From NCBI GenBank assembly GCA_022393335.1, contig JAJEKB010000588.1, forward strand, positions 77,108 through 141,107: a DNA stretch of 64,000 bases, in the 5' to 3' direction. Each line of letters opens with the position of its first letter. Position 1 is the first letter of the stretch. This DNA comes from Macrotrachela quadricornifera. Its lineage: Eukaryota > Rotifera > Eurotatoria > Philodinida > Philodinidae. The position numbers were made by a program, and so were the translations under genes. The notes under the pieces are model-generated. The model was not told where the DNA came from, did not search any database, and saw only the letters and a list, made by a program, of their open reading frames with translations. Of this stretch, positions 50,716 through 64,000 are shown piece after piece.

Positions 50716-51552
50716 ATTCATTTAAAATGTTTTGTGTGTTTTTTTATAAAAAATTCATCCGATATATAAATCTAGTTATTACTTTTTTTGTTTAGTAATA
50801 CAAGTATTACAAGATCTTACTATTGATATAAATTCTATTTAACTTTAACTAAATATGATTATTTTTAGAGGTGCGCTGAAGTCTTCTCAATCTGGATTTG
50901 AGATTTGGGCCAGATATTTTAACCATAAGTTATTCTAGCTAAGACTAACATTCTGAAATTTTGATTGAAATCAGATGAAAATAATAATAACGTTGGTGTC
51001 TGAGGGGAGGTGGGCTCCCCCTTACGAAGATATACTATAACATTGCAAACTTTTCATAAGAAAATCTTCATCACTTTATCCTTTATTTGATGAGTATTTT
51101 GTTGATGTCGGACATTTTATTCTAAAGGTTATTTATTACAAATATATAAATATAACATATTATAATGTTGAAGAATATCAAAGCTGATAAATTTCTTTCA
51201 TATAATAAAAAACTTTATAAAAAAACACTTATTCTATAATATAAAATAGATTGATTAATAAAATATTCTATAAAATAATTCTTCTTCTCAGCTTATGTGA
51301 AGTACTTTTACAAATCGGTAATAAAAGACAAATTTCTTTCTTTATCTTGTCCTTTTCATTATCAAATATCGACAACAGGACAACACATATATATATATAA
51401 AGTGAAAGTATGTCATAATCCATAGTTAAAATCTAGCTGTTTTTCGTCTGTCAATAATCTATTGATTTTATTATATCTATATAAGAATATATTGTTATCA
51501 ATCATTAAGTACGTCTTTATATTGAAGTAAAAAGTTTTTCACAATTAAAAAT
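50716..51552. other. Spacer with a small GC-rich stem-loop
   Basis: AT-rich spacer. At about 50880-51030 there is a compositionally different patch that includes a GC-rich stem, ggggaggtgggctcccc (51005-51021), possibly a transposon remnant. The rest is featureless and presumably holds the promoter of the UNC93-type gene. Confidence 0.4.
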
Positions 51553-53311
51553 ATGTCAACAATTATTTCGGATGTTGAATTGAAATCTCAAATTGAACCA
51601 ACAATAGCTAATAATGATATTATTAAAGAAATACCAAATGATACTAAACTTCGTTTTCGTACTTATAAAAATTTATTAGTACTTTGTATAGCATTTCTTC
51701 TTCAATTTACGGCATTTGGTGCTATGGGTGCATTACAAAGTTCATTAAATACTGAAGCTAATGTTGGTGTTAATTCTTTATCAATTATCTATGCTTTTCT
51801 TATATTTTCATCGATTTTTTTACCACATCCATTAATATCTATATTAGGTCTTAAATGGACACTTGTTATTTCTCAAATTCCGTAAATTATATAATTTAAT
51901 TTATTTAAATATTAAATTTCCTTTTGGTTTTCTTTTACAGTTATCTTTTATATGTTGCAGCTAATTATTACCCGAAAGCATATCTTATGTATCCAGGTAA
52001 AAGACAATCTAATCTTTTTTATTTTATTGTTAATCCTTTTTTTATTTCCTTTTTTAAAGCTGCTGCTCTTACTGGATTGGCTGCTGCACCATTATGGACA
52101 TCAAAATGTAGTTATTTAACTGATACAGGTGCAATATATGCTGATACAAAACATGTTCATAAAGATGTTATTGTTAATCGATTTTTTGGTATTTTCTTTA
52201 TGTTTTTTCAATCAAGTTTGTCTATTTATTTATATCATTAAAAAAAAATTATTTGAGTTTTTTTTTAAATATAGGTCAAATTTGGGGAAATTTAATATCA
52301 TATTTTGTACTTAAACCAATCGAAAAAGACTATAATGAAACAGAAAAATATAATAAATGTGGTTCTGATTTTAGTGAAAAAGAATATCAAGGAATTGCAG
52401 TTACCAATCAAATTGATAGAAAAACAGTATAATTTAATTATTTTTATATTTATTATTATTTATTTATATTAGATTGATATTCTTTGTATTATTTATATTT
52501 GTATATGTATTTGTTCAATATTAACGGTAATTATTTTTCTTGATCAACGTCGAAAAGTATCACAAAGTAAATATTTTAATACAAAAGAAAAAAAAGAATT
52601 AATTATTAAAATTTAGATAAAATATCTGTAATGCTTCGTGATTCAATAAAATTACTTATTTCAACAATAAAACATTTAAAAAATATAAATCAATTACTTC
52701 TTATACCATTAACTGTTTGGTCAGGTTTAGAACAATCATATCTATCAGCACAATTTACAAGAGTAAAAAAACAAAAAGAAAATAAAAAATATTTCAATAA
52801 AATTTTTATATCATAGGGTTTTGTTTCATGTACATTAAATGCTAAATATGTTGGTCTTATTTTAATTGCTTATGGTATTTGTGATTCAATCGGTAGTTTT
52901 AGTTTTGGACAATTAGTTAAATATATTGGTCGTTGGCCATGTTTTATAATAGCTGCAATTATAAATTATTCTTTAATTATAACAATGTTTATATGGAAAC
53001 CATCAGAAAATCAAATGTATGTTTTATTTATTTTAGCTGGTTTATGGGGTTCAGCTGATGCTGTATGGCAAACACAAATAAATGCATTTTATGGTGTTTT
53101 ATTTGTTGATAATGATGAAGCTGCTTTTTCAAATTATCGTTTATGGGAATCAATTGGTTTTGTCATTTTTTTTATAATAACACCATATATTCGTGTACGA
53201 ATAGCATTAATTATTCTTTTAATATTTTTAACAATGGGTATGACTGGTTATGGTTTAACTGAATATCGTTGGAAAACAAGAACAAAAAAAATTGCAATTA
53301 CATCATCATAA
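51553..53311 (+). CDS. UNC93A-like: UNC93-family membrane protein
   Basis: Seven exons encode a polytopic membrane protein of the UNC93 branch of the major facilitator fold. After a hydrophilic 38-residue N-terminus comes the family opener FRTYKNLLVLCIAFLLQFTAFGAM, then the segment AAALTGLAAAPLWTSKCSYLT (typically ..G.GAA.LWT.Q..YL), a large loop with paired cysteines, and a second half starting with LLIPLTVWSGLEQSYLSAQFTR, as in UNC93A. It ends ILAGLWGSADAVWQTQINAFYG and a final helix pair. About ten to eleven membrane helices can be counted. Family members are regulatory or chaperone-like (UNC-93 with potassium channels, UNC93B1 with Toll receptors). The substrate is unknown. Exon junctions at 51881, 52244, 52432, 52568 and 52756 keep phase. 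Confidence 0.88.
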
Positions 53312-53368
53312 ATGAATAATAGATATATCGTGTATATTTATTATATAAATATAAATAAAAAAAAACAT

Positions 53369-55373
53369 TTAAGTTGGTTTATGATTATCTTGATCAATTA
53401 AATCATTCAGATGTTTTATATTTTGTTGTCTAATTAAATCATAAAATAAATAATCAAAAATATTATGTAGAAATATAAAAAAGAAATAACTTAATTTACC
53501 TCATTGAATTAGCTAATTGACGATTGAGTTTATTTACTACTGGTGGACCAGAATAAGTTAAACTTGTATAGACTAAAATTAAAACAAAAAAAATTTCAAT
53601 AAGAATATCTAGATGTAACAATTTATTTCAAGAGAATAATTATAGTTATGTAAAAGATATTTTTGTAGAGAATTGATTACTTTTATACATAGGTGAAGTT
53701 AGTTTCATATTCGAATAAATTCAGTCGAGGTTTACCCAGGAAGCTGTTCCAGAACAAATTCCTGCACGAATATCGGCTGGATTTATTGAAATATGAAGTT
53801 AATTTCACCTCGGTTTAATTTATTGAAATTTACTTTGTACAAGACTTGCACCAGCTTTCATTCGTTCAATAATATCTTCGACTGTTTCAATACCTCCAAC
53901 ACCAATTAATGGAATTTGACCTAGACAAGACATTTAAATTTTAGAATAACTGAATAAAAACAAAAATACAATAACCTTGAGTATAATATCGAAATAAACG
54001 AAGTGTTTCAAGTGCTTTTTCTTTCAATGGTTTCCCACTTAATCCTCCAATTTCATTTCGATGTTCACTTTTTAATGTATCCATTCTTGCTATTGTTGTA
54101 TTAGAAACGATTAATCCATCAATTTTTGTATTTGGTTGACGAATAATATGTGAAATTGTTTTTATTTCATTTTCATTTAAATCAGGTGCAATTTTAAGGA
54201 AAATTAATGGAGTATTTTTTGTTTGATTTTGTTCATTTTTACATGATATTTTATTACAAGTTGTACGAATAGAACTAAGAAGATTATTTAATTCCTTTTC
54301 ATTTTGTAATGATCTTAAACCAGGTGTATTTGGACTTGAAATATTAATAACAAGATAATCAGCAAGACATCCAAATTGTTCAATACCTAATGTATAATCT
54401 TGTTCAACAGATGTTGTTGTATCTTTATTGCGTCCAATATTAACACCGATTAATACATCTAGATTGAAAATAATTTGATCTTAGAATAACTAAGAAGTTC
54501 AAGCAAAATTCAGAAAAAGATTTGAAAACTTTTTTTTAAATATGTATTCTTTTCTTCCTTTTTAATTTTATTTTTTATTCCATCTTGGATATAATTATTT
54601 TTGTACAGGTGAAAATTTATGAATGAAAAAGTTAATATTGCACAAATCATGAAATTGTCTTAAGTTTTTAAAGCGACAAGAAAACAAAACATTCGTACAC
54701 TATTGTCGTTAATATCTATGCATTATGTGTGCGTCTAAGTATGATAATAATTTCAAATTTGAATTTTCTCTACAGTAAGAGAAAACTCGCCTAATATATT
54801 TCTTTAAAATCGAAGAAAATTAATTTCTCAAACTTTTCATATCCGAGGAAAGCTTCAAAGAATATTTTCGGATGTAGAAGGGTAACTTTTCTCCTCCCCG
54901 ATTACGCCGCCCTTGAATAAAATAAAAAAGAGATTAATCCATAGTAGATTAGACCTTGTAGTTCGTAGAAAAAAATTCGGTCAATATTTCATTCTTTATC
55001 TCTCGTGGTCTTATTACCTTTATGCTTGCATTCGATTAATTCATTCGTGCTAGTATGTTCGTCATCAGACAACAGACAAGCAGTAGAATGTTCAACTTAA
55101 TCTTCGTTCAAATTTTCTATACGATATATGTGCATAGGTATTAACTCAGTCCCATCATTCATTCATTCCTATGTATTTCAATTGAATATCACTTTAGTTC
55201 TCTCTTTTTTTTCTGTCTTCTATATTGTATTCAATGTTTAAATTACTACATATCTGATCCTTAGTTTAGTGTTGAAGTCACATCTATACTTGATCGGATT
55301 CCTTCTTTTTTTTCTTCATTCTTCTTGTCTCTCTCTTTTTTTTTTATTCAACAATCATCTATACATTCAATGG

Positions 55374-55423
<50 letters not shown>

Positions 55424-58400
55424 TTCTCTTCTTCTTCTTCTTCTTTATCGTTCTAATCAACATATGACCGCCTGTCTAATCTATGTCTCGTACGCATGCG
55501 CATAAGTAAGATTCTCACACACGTATGTATACATCTATATATTCAGAGTCTATTGACAAATACGTCTGGCAATGTCATCACTGTCACATTTAGTTGTACA
55601 AAATCGAATTTCATCGTTTTCTGATAACGATATGTCATCTTCAAGTGCTTATTCATTACAATTACCTTATTTGGGTACAATACCATTAGGTAAATCACCA
55701 CCGAATTTAGCATCATTTCAAAAACCTTTACGTGAATTATATATACCATATTATCGTCAACGACGTGAACGTTATTTTGATGAACGTCGTATAATTATAT
55801 CTGATCGTGATATATTAATATTTGAACCAGATGCAGCATCAAAAGGAAAACGTTCATTAATTTATTCAACTTTAGAATCACTTGTTGATATACAAGCATT
55901 AGAATTATATGTTATGTTTAATCATACAGAAAACCATCATCATAAACGTATACGTGCAGCTTTTTTACCAATTGGTAAGTTTAAATACATATGCATACAG
56001 CAGCTGTTTAACAATTTTTCTTTCTTTCTTTCTTTTTCCGACTATTAGTTACAACAGCTTGTCATAAAGATTAGTGTAACTTTGAAAAAGAAAACATCTG
56101 ATACAAATATCTTTTTTTTTTCTGTCTTATTCAGAAATTTTCTATTTTCTCTTTGAATATCATCATCGTCATTATATTTGATGCAGATAGATTGTCAATA
56201 AAATGAGTATGTTTGATCGACGAGACTAGTTATATACATTAAATCTACTATTTATTCACGGAGGAATACATATATTTATTTATCGATCAGTCAATTTGAT
56301 TGATCATTATTATTACACAATTTGAATAAAGATGATTATAACGATAAATCTATCAATCGATTGTAATTCAATCTCTTATTACTAAATCTTTTTGTAAACT
56401 TCATTAGTTTTATATCTTAAAATTTAATGAGATTACGTATTTTTCTTTTAGGCTGTGAACATCAAGAGCGTTTTCGTTCACTTTATTCAACAATTGATAA
56501 ATCACAATATAATCTTCTATCAGCTCCATCATCACCAACAACACCATGTCATCCACCACTTGTATTATTTGTTATGAGAAAAACAGGTGCTGGTGGTACA
56601 TGTTCTCTACTTGATTGTCATGTATTTGCTGTACGTCGTGAATCAACTGCATTTGAATTATGCGATATGATACGTAAATTAGTTATTAAACGAACAATGA
56701 GTCCTATGTTACCAACATCAACAATACCAAAAACAGGAACAACTTTATTGCGTATACATGATAATAATGAAGAAACAACAATTGAAAGACGAACAAAATA
56801 TCTTGATCGAGATAGACCTATATCAGCTATGGAACATCGACAAGCAGATATTCAAACAGGAATAGATAAAAAGGCAAGATTTTATTTATAAAAGAATTGT
56901 AGAGTTTTAATATCTTTTGCCTTTAATCAATGATATTTCATTTTAAATTCATCAATTAAAAGTTATTGAACAAATAAAACGATCAAATTTTAGTTTAAAT
57001 ATATTTATATATAAACTTTTGTATAATTATTCCATCCATTAATCTACTATTGAATTTAATAAACTTATTTTTTTTCTTTTTCTTTTATAGAATAATCGTT
57101 CAATGTCAAATGTTAATTTAAATGATATTGTACATTCAACATCAAATGGTCTTACTAATCCATTATCATCAACATCATTTATTTTAAGTAATAATCAACA
57201 TTTACATCCATATAATGAAACATCACAAGTATTAAATATAGATAATGATATTCATCATCGTATATCATCACCATATTCAACATCAATACGTACTCTTACA
57301 ACAAAACATCCTCAACAACAACGTCATTTTATAAAAGCATCATCATCATCATCATCTTTAATTATTGATGAATCTGATGAAGTTGTTAATGATTTAATGA
57401 ATATAGTTGTTGCTGAAAAACTTAAAACAATTGATACAAATTCTTGTCAAGTACCTATAAAACGTCATGCTTCATTTGATCAAACATCATCATCATCATC
57501 AAATGGTTATAATGATCATTCAATAAATAAAAAACGTTATCAATTTAATCATAATAATAATAAAAAACGTTCATTATTTTTAAATTCAAATCCATTACCA
57601 ACAATACTATCAGCAAATAATACACCTGTTATATCACGAACAACAACAAATACTGAACAACAACAACAACAACAACAACCACAACAATCATCATCAATAC
57701 TTGATAGTCATTTATTACGACCGCAAATTGTACTTAATCGTTATGGTGATATAGGAAATTATGTTCCAAAATTATTACGTGAAAATGTTACAACAACAAC
57801 AACATCATCAACAACAATGCGTTCATCTGATAGTAATGAAAATATTTTTTTTCGTGCAACAAATGGACATATATTAAATGGTTTTCTTAATTTGGATTTT
57901 TCATCATCAACACCACCAACAAATGGAAATTATAATAATAATAATAATCATACACATTATCGTTCAACACCATGTTTAAATGAAGATAATCAAGATCGAA
58001 ATATATTTTCACTTGTTAAACAATTAAGAAAAAATCAAGCGTAATAATTTTATTTTTTTTTATATTAAAAAAAAAATATAAAAATTTTCTTCTTCTTATT
58101 TTAGAAAATCACATATAAATGAAAAAGATTCTTTAATATCAAATCAAACAATTCATATTGAAAATATTGATGATGATCATCATGTACCATCGAATCGAAT
58201 TCCTCGTGTTATACTTCAATCTCAACAAACAAAACCTTTACCAGCTGCTATGGGGGGAATTAAAGTTTTACCATTTATACCTCCATCATCTTATCCATCA
58301 CAACGTCCCTTAAAATCTTCTTGTTCTTCATCATCAACAAAACCAAGACGTGTTTCTTCATTTACAATTGCTGATACAGAATTACCAATTGATTATCGAC

Positions 58401-59623
58401 AATATTTACGTCATACAGATCAAGGTGTTCATCTATATGGTGATGAACAACATCATCAACAACAAAAACAACAAACAACAACACTTGAACATTCACTTGG
58501 ATATTTTCCTTGATATTTTGTTTTGTTGATTTATAGATAATAATTATTAAATTTAAAATTCTTACTATCTTTATTAGTATTTGAATGTTGACGATAATCA
58601 ATAAGACGAGCACGAACTGTTTCATAACCATCATTATTAAATCCATAACTATAAAAATACAAGTTTTAATAAATAAAAAACAAATTATTAGAATATTTTT
58701 TTTTCGTCAAAAACTAACCGATTTATTATTGCTCGATCTTCTGTAAGACGAAATACTCGAGGTTTTTCATTACCAGATTGTGGTTTAGGTGTAATTGTTC
58801 CTAAATATAAAATAAACTACTTAACTAATCAAATTTTTGTTTTATTAAAAAAAGCAATACAGCAAAATGTCATATATCAACATCTCCAGGGATGTCAGTT
58901 TTGGTGAAATTGTTTAGATTTTTTTCGAAATATGTAAAAAAAATTAACAGAAAAGAGGGAATGATGTTGTGTACTGATGAAGTTACCAGAAGGTTTTTGT
59001 ATCGCATGTTATTAATATACCTATTTCAATAAAACCAAATCCAAACTTAGTTAAACCATCAATTGCTTCACCATTCTTATCAAAACCAGCTGCAAGACCA
59101 ATTGGATTTTTAAAATGACGATTCCATACAGTTGAATGCTAGAATTACATATTAAACTACAAAAGTAACTTCTCTTGAAAAGTCGAAAATAATGGAGAAA
59201 GAAAAAAGAATGAATTAACATTAATATGTAAACAATAAGTTTATAGAATCTTGAGTTTTTTTGTTATTCAGAAAAGTTAATTCATATTTTTTTTCTCCTT
59301 AAATTTTCGATTTCATTCATTTTTATTCAAACCAATATAGGATCATCAATAGATTTCATTCGAGGTATAAAATTATATTTTGCTAATTGAATTGATAAAC
59401 GATGAACTTGTTCTGGATCAATATATCGTAATGTTGGCATTAATATTTCTTCATAAAAACGTTCACTACCAAAATAAATATTTGCACCAATAAAAAAAAA
59501 ACTTCCAGTAATACATGCTTTAAATGCACTACGTAAACGTGCCTGGAGAAAATAATTAAATAGAATAAATATAATTTACATAGAAAATATTCTACTAACT
59601 GATATAATAATTCGTGGTACCAT
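53369..59623 (-). CDS. DHODH: Dihydroorotate dehydrogenase (quinone), mitochondrial
   Basis: Nine exons (59600-59623, 59333-59542, 59021-59138, 58719-58800, 58566-58648, 53976-54458, 53834-53920, 53500-53572, 53369-53429) keep phase and give 406 aa. It is class 2 DHODH, which oxidises dihydroorotate to orotate with FMN and ubiquinone on the inner mitochondrial membrane (de novo pyrimidine synthesis). There is a short basic N-terminus with one hydrophobic helix ([15 protein letters not shown]), then [64 protein letters not shown] with the catalytic serine, [14 protein letters not shown] and GGLSGKPL. The intron between exons 5 and 6 is 4107 bp and contains an entire PTB-domain gene on the opposite strand. 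Another intron carries a 120-bp foldback element. Confidence 0.95.
53691..53810. mobile_element. 120-bp foldback element in a DHODH intron
   Basis: About 36-base inverted ends, aggtgaagttagtttcatat... at 53691 and its complement ending at 53810, flank a core that itself contains a smaller inverted pair (aggaa...ttcct). It lies between DHODH exons 7 and 8. It has no coding potential. Confidence 0.75.
54459..55571. other. DHODH intron upstream of the nested gene
   Basis: This is the part of the large DHODH intron between exon 6 and the start of the nested PTB gene, and presumably holds the latter's promoter. It contains pyrimidine-rich stretches and the CT microsatellite listed separately. No coding frame is convincing; the 78-codon frame at 55269-55505 is mostly the microsatellite. 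Confidence 0.5.
55377..55444 (+). repeat. (CT)n/(CTT)n microsatellite
   Basis: About 20 uninterrupted CT units followed by TCTTC-type and CTT units, all pyrimidine on the plus strand. It lies 130-190 bases upstream of the nested PTB gene start, a position where CT-rich (GAGA-like) tracts can be promoter elements. Confidence 0.9.
55572..58513 (+). CDS. PTB/PID-domain protein nested in the DHODH intron
   Basis: Four exons (55572-55974, 56452-56873, 57091-58040, 58105-58513) keep phase and give 727 aa. Residues of about 28-215 resemble a phosphotyrosine-binding (PTB/PID) domain: a first strand [12 protein letters not shown], the segment [13 protein letters not shown], and the closing strands [25 protein letters not shown] and the helix [12 protein letters not shown] (compare ..CHVF.. 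in PTB proteins). The remaining 500 residues are disordered, rich in Ser, Thr, Asn and Gln with poly-Gln and poly-Ser. This suggests an intracellular adaptor. I cannot assign it to a named family. The intron after exon 2 is unusual: exon AAAAAG is followed by GCAAGA, a GC-AG intron, and no GT donor keeps the frame open there. Confidence 0.72.
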
Positions 59624-59760
59624 CTTCAAAACAAACGGATCTTATACAATTAGAAAATGAAAATAGAAATTTTTATTGTATTAATTAAAAACAAAAATAT
59701 ATATATATATTTCTTTTTATTTATTTATTTTTTATAATACAAAATAATATTAAAATAGAA

Positions 59761-61388
59761 TTAAGTTGAAAGAAGATGAGTTGATTTTTCATTAGCATTT
59801 TCATCTTCACCAAAATAACAAACACCTTGTAAATTAAGTAAACATTCAGCTGCTTTATGTAATTCTTCAAATGTACTTGGATCTATTTTAAATAAATGTA
59901 TATATGTTCGATAGAGAATTTAATGTTCTACAAAATCTACTATCTTTAAAATATGAATAGATGTAAATTTCACAACTGCATGTACTTAAAATTTGAAAAA
60001 ATTTCTTCACTCTCTCAATCACTTGTTTTAACCAATTTAACATTATTAGAAAATCCTCTATTTTAATTTCATAATGAAGTTTTTTCGAAAACATCAAAAA
60101 TTCGTTTGATTACAATTTACAACTCGCGAATTATTATAGTATCTAAATACAAGACAAGAAGAGCATGATGTAATTTTGAAATTAACATCTGTTCGTATTT
60201 CGACTACTGTTTTAAAGATAACTATATTCTAGATATTTAAAATAACAAGTTTTGTAGAAGATTAAATTCTTCATCTAATAATTCGATATATTTTATTTAT
60301 GAAAAAACTTTACCAATCAAAGCAAGTTCAGCAGCATCACCATCAATTAAACGACTATCAGGTATATGTAAATCTTCTAATAAATTATTTGATTCTAAAA
60401 TAAAAGTAAATTTTTTATTAATTTTATTTATATTAATTTTTACATACCATCTATTAAAGATGATGATTCATTTGAAATTTTATCTAAAAATTTTATATTT
60501 AAAATAAAATTATTTTCAAAAAAAAAACAATCATATTATACTTGGTTCAATTTGTTTATTATTATCAATAATTATTATCTGATTAATTAATTTATCTAAA
60601 AAATATTTTTATTTAATAAATATATATAATTTTTCTTTTAAAATAAACTTTGTTCTTCAAGTGCTTGTGTATCAATTGTCCAATTTTTATCATTATTTTC
60701 TTTTTTTTGTTGATGTCGACTAGTTTTAAAATGTTTTATTAAATTTCCATATGATTTAAATTTTAATTGACATATATTACAAGTATATGGACGAACATCA
60801 GCATGAAGACGTATATGACGATGTATATTACGTATAGTCCAACATCGACAACCACATAAATCGCATGTATAACTGAAAAAAAGAAAAGAAATTCTATAGA
60901 TTTTTAATAAAAAACAAAATTTTATTTACCTTATAGAATTATTTTCATTATGATGATTTTTATAAATAATAATTTGATTTTTTTTTATTGTTTCAATTTG
61001 TGGAAGAGATATTGATGGAATATGTATCATTGATATTGATGGGTTTAATTGTTTAGGTCGTTGTATACAACTTGTAATTTTTCCATTAGTTATTGTTGTA
61101 CAACGAGATGATGAAATTTTCATTGCACGTTTTAAATGTGATAAACGTTTTCCATGTTGATATAATGCACTTGTTGAACAAAATTGTCTTTGACATACAT
61201 TACACCAAAAATTATTTGATTTCTAAATATAATTAGATTTTATATTCATTTGAAAATTTATAATTATAATATATATAATGCATAAGTAATAAGGGCAAAT
61301 ATTGGTCTTAATTTCTCTTCAGAAGAATGGTATTGAAAGAAGTATTAATCTTTATTGAATTAATTCTACTTACATGTACACTATTCAT
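59761..61388 (-). CDS. Schnurri/HIVEP-type C2H2 zinc-finger protein
   Basis: Several short exons read in phase from MNSVH (61374-61388, GTAAGT donor) to a stop at 59761. Finger one (NFWCNVCQRQFCSTSALYQH) lies in exon 2. After a basic Ser/Ile/Asn linker comes a tandem pair: YTCDLCGCRCWTIRNIHRHI, ending RLHADVRPY, then TCNICQLKFKSYGNLIKHFK, ending SRH. The pair, with RxHADVRPY as linker and F..YGNL.KH in finger two, is the ZAS signature of schnurri/HIVEP transcription factors (THTDVRPY..C..C.FAFKTKGNLTKH). The C-terminal exons are short and acidic (DDSRLIDGDAAE-like text and ECLLNLQG). HIVEP proteins are several times longer, so this is a minimal or derived member. An acceptor at about 61424 leaves open an additional upstream exon. 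Confidence 0.7.
59895..60290. mobile_element. Foldback element in a zinc-finger gene intron
   Basis: The left arm from about 59895 (gagaatttaatgttctacaaaat, then actatctttaaaat, then agatgtaaatttcac) matches the complement of about 60160-60290 (gaagaatttaatcttctaca, then agttatctttaaaa, then agatgttaatttc). It fills the intron 59887-60313. Arm identity is moderate. Confidence 0.65.
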
Positions 61389-61738
61389 TACTTGTGAAAA
61401 ATCATTTTTTGTCGGTGAAAATATATTCTATAAAAATTCTGATGAGTTAAAAAAAAAAAGAAACGAGCAATATTGTTTAAATGCTTACTGTATTTGTAGT
61501 ATTGAATTCATTGTTCATTTATATATATATTTATCTTTTCTGAAGAAAAATATTTTTATCTTATAAACTAATTTTATTAAGTTGACTATGTTGTTTTTAT
61601 TAATAGAGAAAAAAAATACCTAATAAGTACGAAAGATATGAAAGAGCAAAAGAAAAACACTTCATTTGCCTACACACAAAAATAACGGGAAACAATCATT
61701 CAAAAAAAAAAGAAAATAACAAAAACAAATATAATCTA
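61389..61738. other. Spacer between zinc-finger and HSP10 genes
   Basis: This spacer holds the zinc-finger promoter and the HSP10 3' flank. On the plus strand a 79-codon frame (61327-61566) with a hydrophobic N-terminus starts a few bases after a CTCTTCAG acceptor-like site, but it overlaps the zinc-finger first exon and has no recognisable domain, so I did not call it. Confidence 0.4.
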
Positions 61739-62173
61739 TTATTCCCATTTAGCAAGAATATCAGCTTCTTTAAAGATAAAATATTCTTTATTTTCTATTT
61801 CAACTTTTGTACCACCATATTCTGGTAATAGAACTTTATCACCGGCTTGAACACTGACTGGAACTTGAGTACCATCCTAATAAGAAATTTAAAAAAAATA
61901 ATTTCAAAAGAAAAAAAATTAAATTAAAAATTGTTTATACCTTTTGTTTAAGACCTTTACCAACGGCGACTACTGTAGCATTGAGAACTTTACCTAATGC
62001 TTTTTCTGGTATATGTATTCCACCTTTCGTTTTTGTTTCAGCAGCAAAACGTTCAACAAGTACTCGATCAAATAAAGGAATAATACGTTTTAATGCTGAT
62101 GATGCCTAGAAAATAAGATTAAAATTAAACAAAAAAATTTTTTTTTATTATTCTTCCTTATCATATTTACCAT
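61739..62173 (-). CDS. HSPE1: Mitochondrial 10-kDa chaperonin
   Basis: Three exons (62171-62173, 61941-62105, 61739-61876) give 101 aa, the normal HSP10 length. Exon 1 contributes only the ATG, followed immediately by a GTAAAT donor. The sequence runs ASSALKRIIPLFDRVLVERF, then KTKGGIHIPEKALGKV (the mobile loop that contacts HSP60), AVGKGLKQKDG, VQAGDKVLLPEYGGTKVEI and YFIFKEADILAKWE. It forms the heptameric lid of the mitochondrial HSP60 chamber. Its head-to-head neighbour is HSP60, an arrangement also found in mammals. Confidence 0.96.

Positions 62174-64000
<1,827 letters not shown>

Noticed and set aside
55269..55505. 78-codon frame upstream of the PTB gene
   Set aside because: Mostly the CT microsatellite read as Ser-Leu repeats; no domain.
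61327..61566. Possible 79-aa secreted protein starting just after CTCTTCAG
   Set aside because: It overlaps the first exon of the zinc-finger gene on the other strand, has A-tract-derived lysines and no known motif. Kept only as a note.

Overview
This is a eukaryotic window, AT-rich (roughly 70-75% A+T by eye), with dense multi-exon genes. Most introns are 45-110 bp, GT-AG and end in TTTAG or TATAG. The gene set is animal: an HNF4-type nuclear receptor, a reelin-like protein, CSPP1, an UNC93-type protein and mitochondrial DHODH, HSP10 and HSP60. Several traits point to a bdelloid rotifer (Adineta/Rotaria type): a bacterial-like polyhydroxyalkanoate depolymerase that carries introns, an arginine ADP-ribosyltransferase beside leucine-rich repeats, gene relics, and closely packed cistrons with splice acceptors abutting the start codon. 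The organism call is an inference. No ribosomal or organellar marker was seen.

Layout. 0.2-3.7 kb (-): HNF4-type receptor. 6.2-9.8 kb (+): a host gene that looks derived from a MULE-type transposase, with a foldback element in its third intron. 10.4-11.8 kb (-): small type II membrane protein with a D8C domain. 12.6-15 kb: two decayed genes, one possibly DSL/Notch-ligand-like (-) and one PARP-like (+). 15.4-39.2 kb (-): a 24-kb reelin-like gene with eight EGF-type modules. Its 6.5-kb intron contains a complete CSPP1 gene on the opposite strand and a 1.46-kb palindromic element. 40.3-41.6 kb (-): ADP-ribosyltransferase followed in the same frame by leucine-rich repeats, separated by one TAA. 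42.5-43.4 kb (-): SARNP-type RNA-export factor. 45.5-46.8 kb (+): PHA depolymerase. 47.6-50.7 kb (+): RPP14-like, GDPGP1 and MRRF, an operon-like trio. 51.6-53.3 kb (+): UNC93 family. 53.4-59.6 kb (-): DHODH, whose 4.1-kb intron holds a PTB-domain gene on the + strand. 59.8-61.4 kb (-): schnurri/HIVEP-type zinc-finger gene. 61.7-64.0 kb: HSP10 (-) and HSP60 (+), head to head around a 276-bp shared promoter.

Three themes stand out. Two unrelated genes are each nested antisense inside a large intron of another gene. At least eight imperfect inverted-repeat (foldback) elements lie in introns or spacers, and several nearly fill their intron. The RPP14-GDPGP1-MRRF cluster has 3' splice sites directly before the second and third start codons, as expected for spliced-leader trans-splicing. 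Exon boundaries were read by eye from splice signals and phase. Where exon lengths were summed and kept phase (HNF4, MULE-like gene, D8C protein, CSPP1, RPP14-like, PHA depolymerase, DHODH, PTB gene, HSP10) the models are firm. The reelin exon set was checked at selected junctions only.
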